Origin: Orrella marina
Lineage (GTDB): Bacteria; Pseudomonadota; Gammaproteobacteria; Burkholderiales; Burkholderiaceae_B
Assembly: GCF_003058465.1 (NCBI RefSeq)
Contig: NZ_CP028901.1
Span: 2,666,001 to 2,730,000, forward strand
DNA: 64,000 nucleotides
Direction: 5' to 3'
Within the stretch, counting starts at the first letter, position 1, and each line of letters opens with the position of its first letter. The position numbers were made by a program, and so were the translations under genes. Below, one piece after another: positions 63,687-64,000 of the stretch. The notes under the pieces are model-generated. The model made no database searches. It was not told where the DNA came from and saw only the letters and a program-made list of their open reading frames with translations.

Positions 63687-64000
63687 GTGAGGAACAATTC
63701 TCACAAAGCCATCTCGGCCCCTACCTGCAGAATCGGGCGGGATGTCACCAGAACCAGGCGTGGTCGGCGGCATTGTGAGTGCATCAAAGGGCAGGATATC
63801 TGCCAGTGTGAACTGATCCAGATAGTTCATGAACTGATCGAGCGCACCGCTCAGGACACCCGCCAGACGACAGCTACCAAGAAGCACGCAGTTGCTGTGA
63901 CCTGCAAAACACTCCACCAGTGACAGGTCGTTCTCCGTGTCACGTATCACATCACCCAGACGGATCTGGGCGGGCGGCCTTGAAAGGCGCATACCACCGT
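63681..64000 (-). CDS. nsrR: NsrR-like Rrf2 regulator, 3' end changed by IS; runs off window
   Basis: The C-terminal part of an Rrf2 regulator; the start lies beyond the window (GGMRLSRPPAQIRLGDVIRD continues upstream). Three cysteines in LVECFAGHSN-CVLLGSCRL match the iron-sulfur ligands of NsrR/IscR-type sensors; spacing C-x7-C-x5-C is NsrR-like. NsrR senses nitric oxide and represses NO-detoxifying genes. The last codons now read VRIVPHH and stop at a TAG formed by the IS end. Across the element, the old reading frame continues as KVAPDPDQAGSA and stops at 62308, so about 12 residues were replaced by one His. The core fold should survive. Confidence 0.75.
   Translation of the reverse strand, partial: GGMRLSRPPAQIRLGDVIRDTENDLSLVECFAGHSNCVLLGSCRLAGVLSGALDQFMNYLDQFTLADILPFDALTMPPTTPGSGDIPPDSAGRGRDGFVRIVPHH
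63687..63695. repeat. Target-site duplication, right copy
   Basis: GTGAGGAAC follows the right end of the IS4-family element and equals the left copy at 62347-62355. It encodes the VPH codons of the nsrR-like gene. Confidence 0.85.

Noticed and set aside
1..64000. CRISPR array, prophage, restriction or other defence system
   Set aside because: No regularly spaced repeats, phage structural genes, integrase or defence genes were seen in any frame.

Overview
The window reads as chromosome of a betaproteobacterium of the Burkholderiales, most likely an Alcaligenaceae relative. Supporting signs are moderate GC, a Bug/TctC-type solute-binding protein with no permease beside it, the gene order ispE - tRNA-Gln - prs - rplY - pth, the block metG / mrp - dcd - Arg/Lys/Orn decarboxylase, and Coq7-type ubiquinone synthesis. 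Most of the window is housekeeping; the accessory interest is concentrated in the first 24 kb. The genus is not determined.

Layout: (1) 0.2-5.7 kb, minus strand: a short OpgH-type glucosyltransferase, an NdvA-like ABC exporter, a SAM methyltransferase and an AsmA-like protein. (2) 5.9-10.5 kb: an MDR dehydrogenase without zinc ligands, a PTPS-fold protein with a degenerate active site, a GT4 glycosyltransferase, a stand-alone RibD-C reductase and a GTP cyclohydrolase II with an extra N-terminal domain. Together with the methyltransferase these look like an uncharacterised pathway to a modified, glycosylated pteridine or pyrimidine, and this is the best candidate for a new system. (3) 10.5-19.8 kb: an orphan 7TMR-DISM histidine kinase, an IlvD/Edd dehydratase, and a LysR-regulated DabB-DabA inorganic carbon uptake operon with a perfect palindrome in the divergent promoter region. 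(4) 20-24.5 kb: a DASH cryptochrome, an FeS-type (CryB/PhrB) photolyase, an SDR, SlyX and a frameshifted rhodanese lipoprotein. (5) 24.7-35.7 kb: ychF, an acyl-CoA ligase, then pth, rplY, prs, tRNA-Gln, ispE, lolB and a TPR protein on the minus strand, and mutM. (6) 35.7-44.2 kb: a GlcD-type FAD oxidase, phosphomannomutase (frameshifted), pgi, a truncated group II intron behind the terminator of a small RNA gene, coq7, osmC-like, thyA (frameshifted), folA. (7) 44.3-48.9 kb: gcvT-gcvH-gcvP behind a glycine riboswitch. (8) 49-62.3 kb: Bug protein, BaiN flavoprotein, PLP decarboxylase, dcd, mrp, metG, trhO, a K+ channel, serA. (9) 62.3-64 kb: a complete IS4-family element with 9-bp target duplications, inserted in the 3' end of an nsrR-like gene.

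Three genes (rhodanese, phosphomannomutase, thyA) are each broken by one missing base in a C or G run. Because thyA and the phosphomannomutase are normally needed, consensus errors in homopolymers are more likely than real mutations, and these proteins should be read through the shift.
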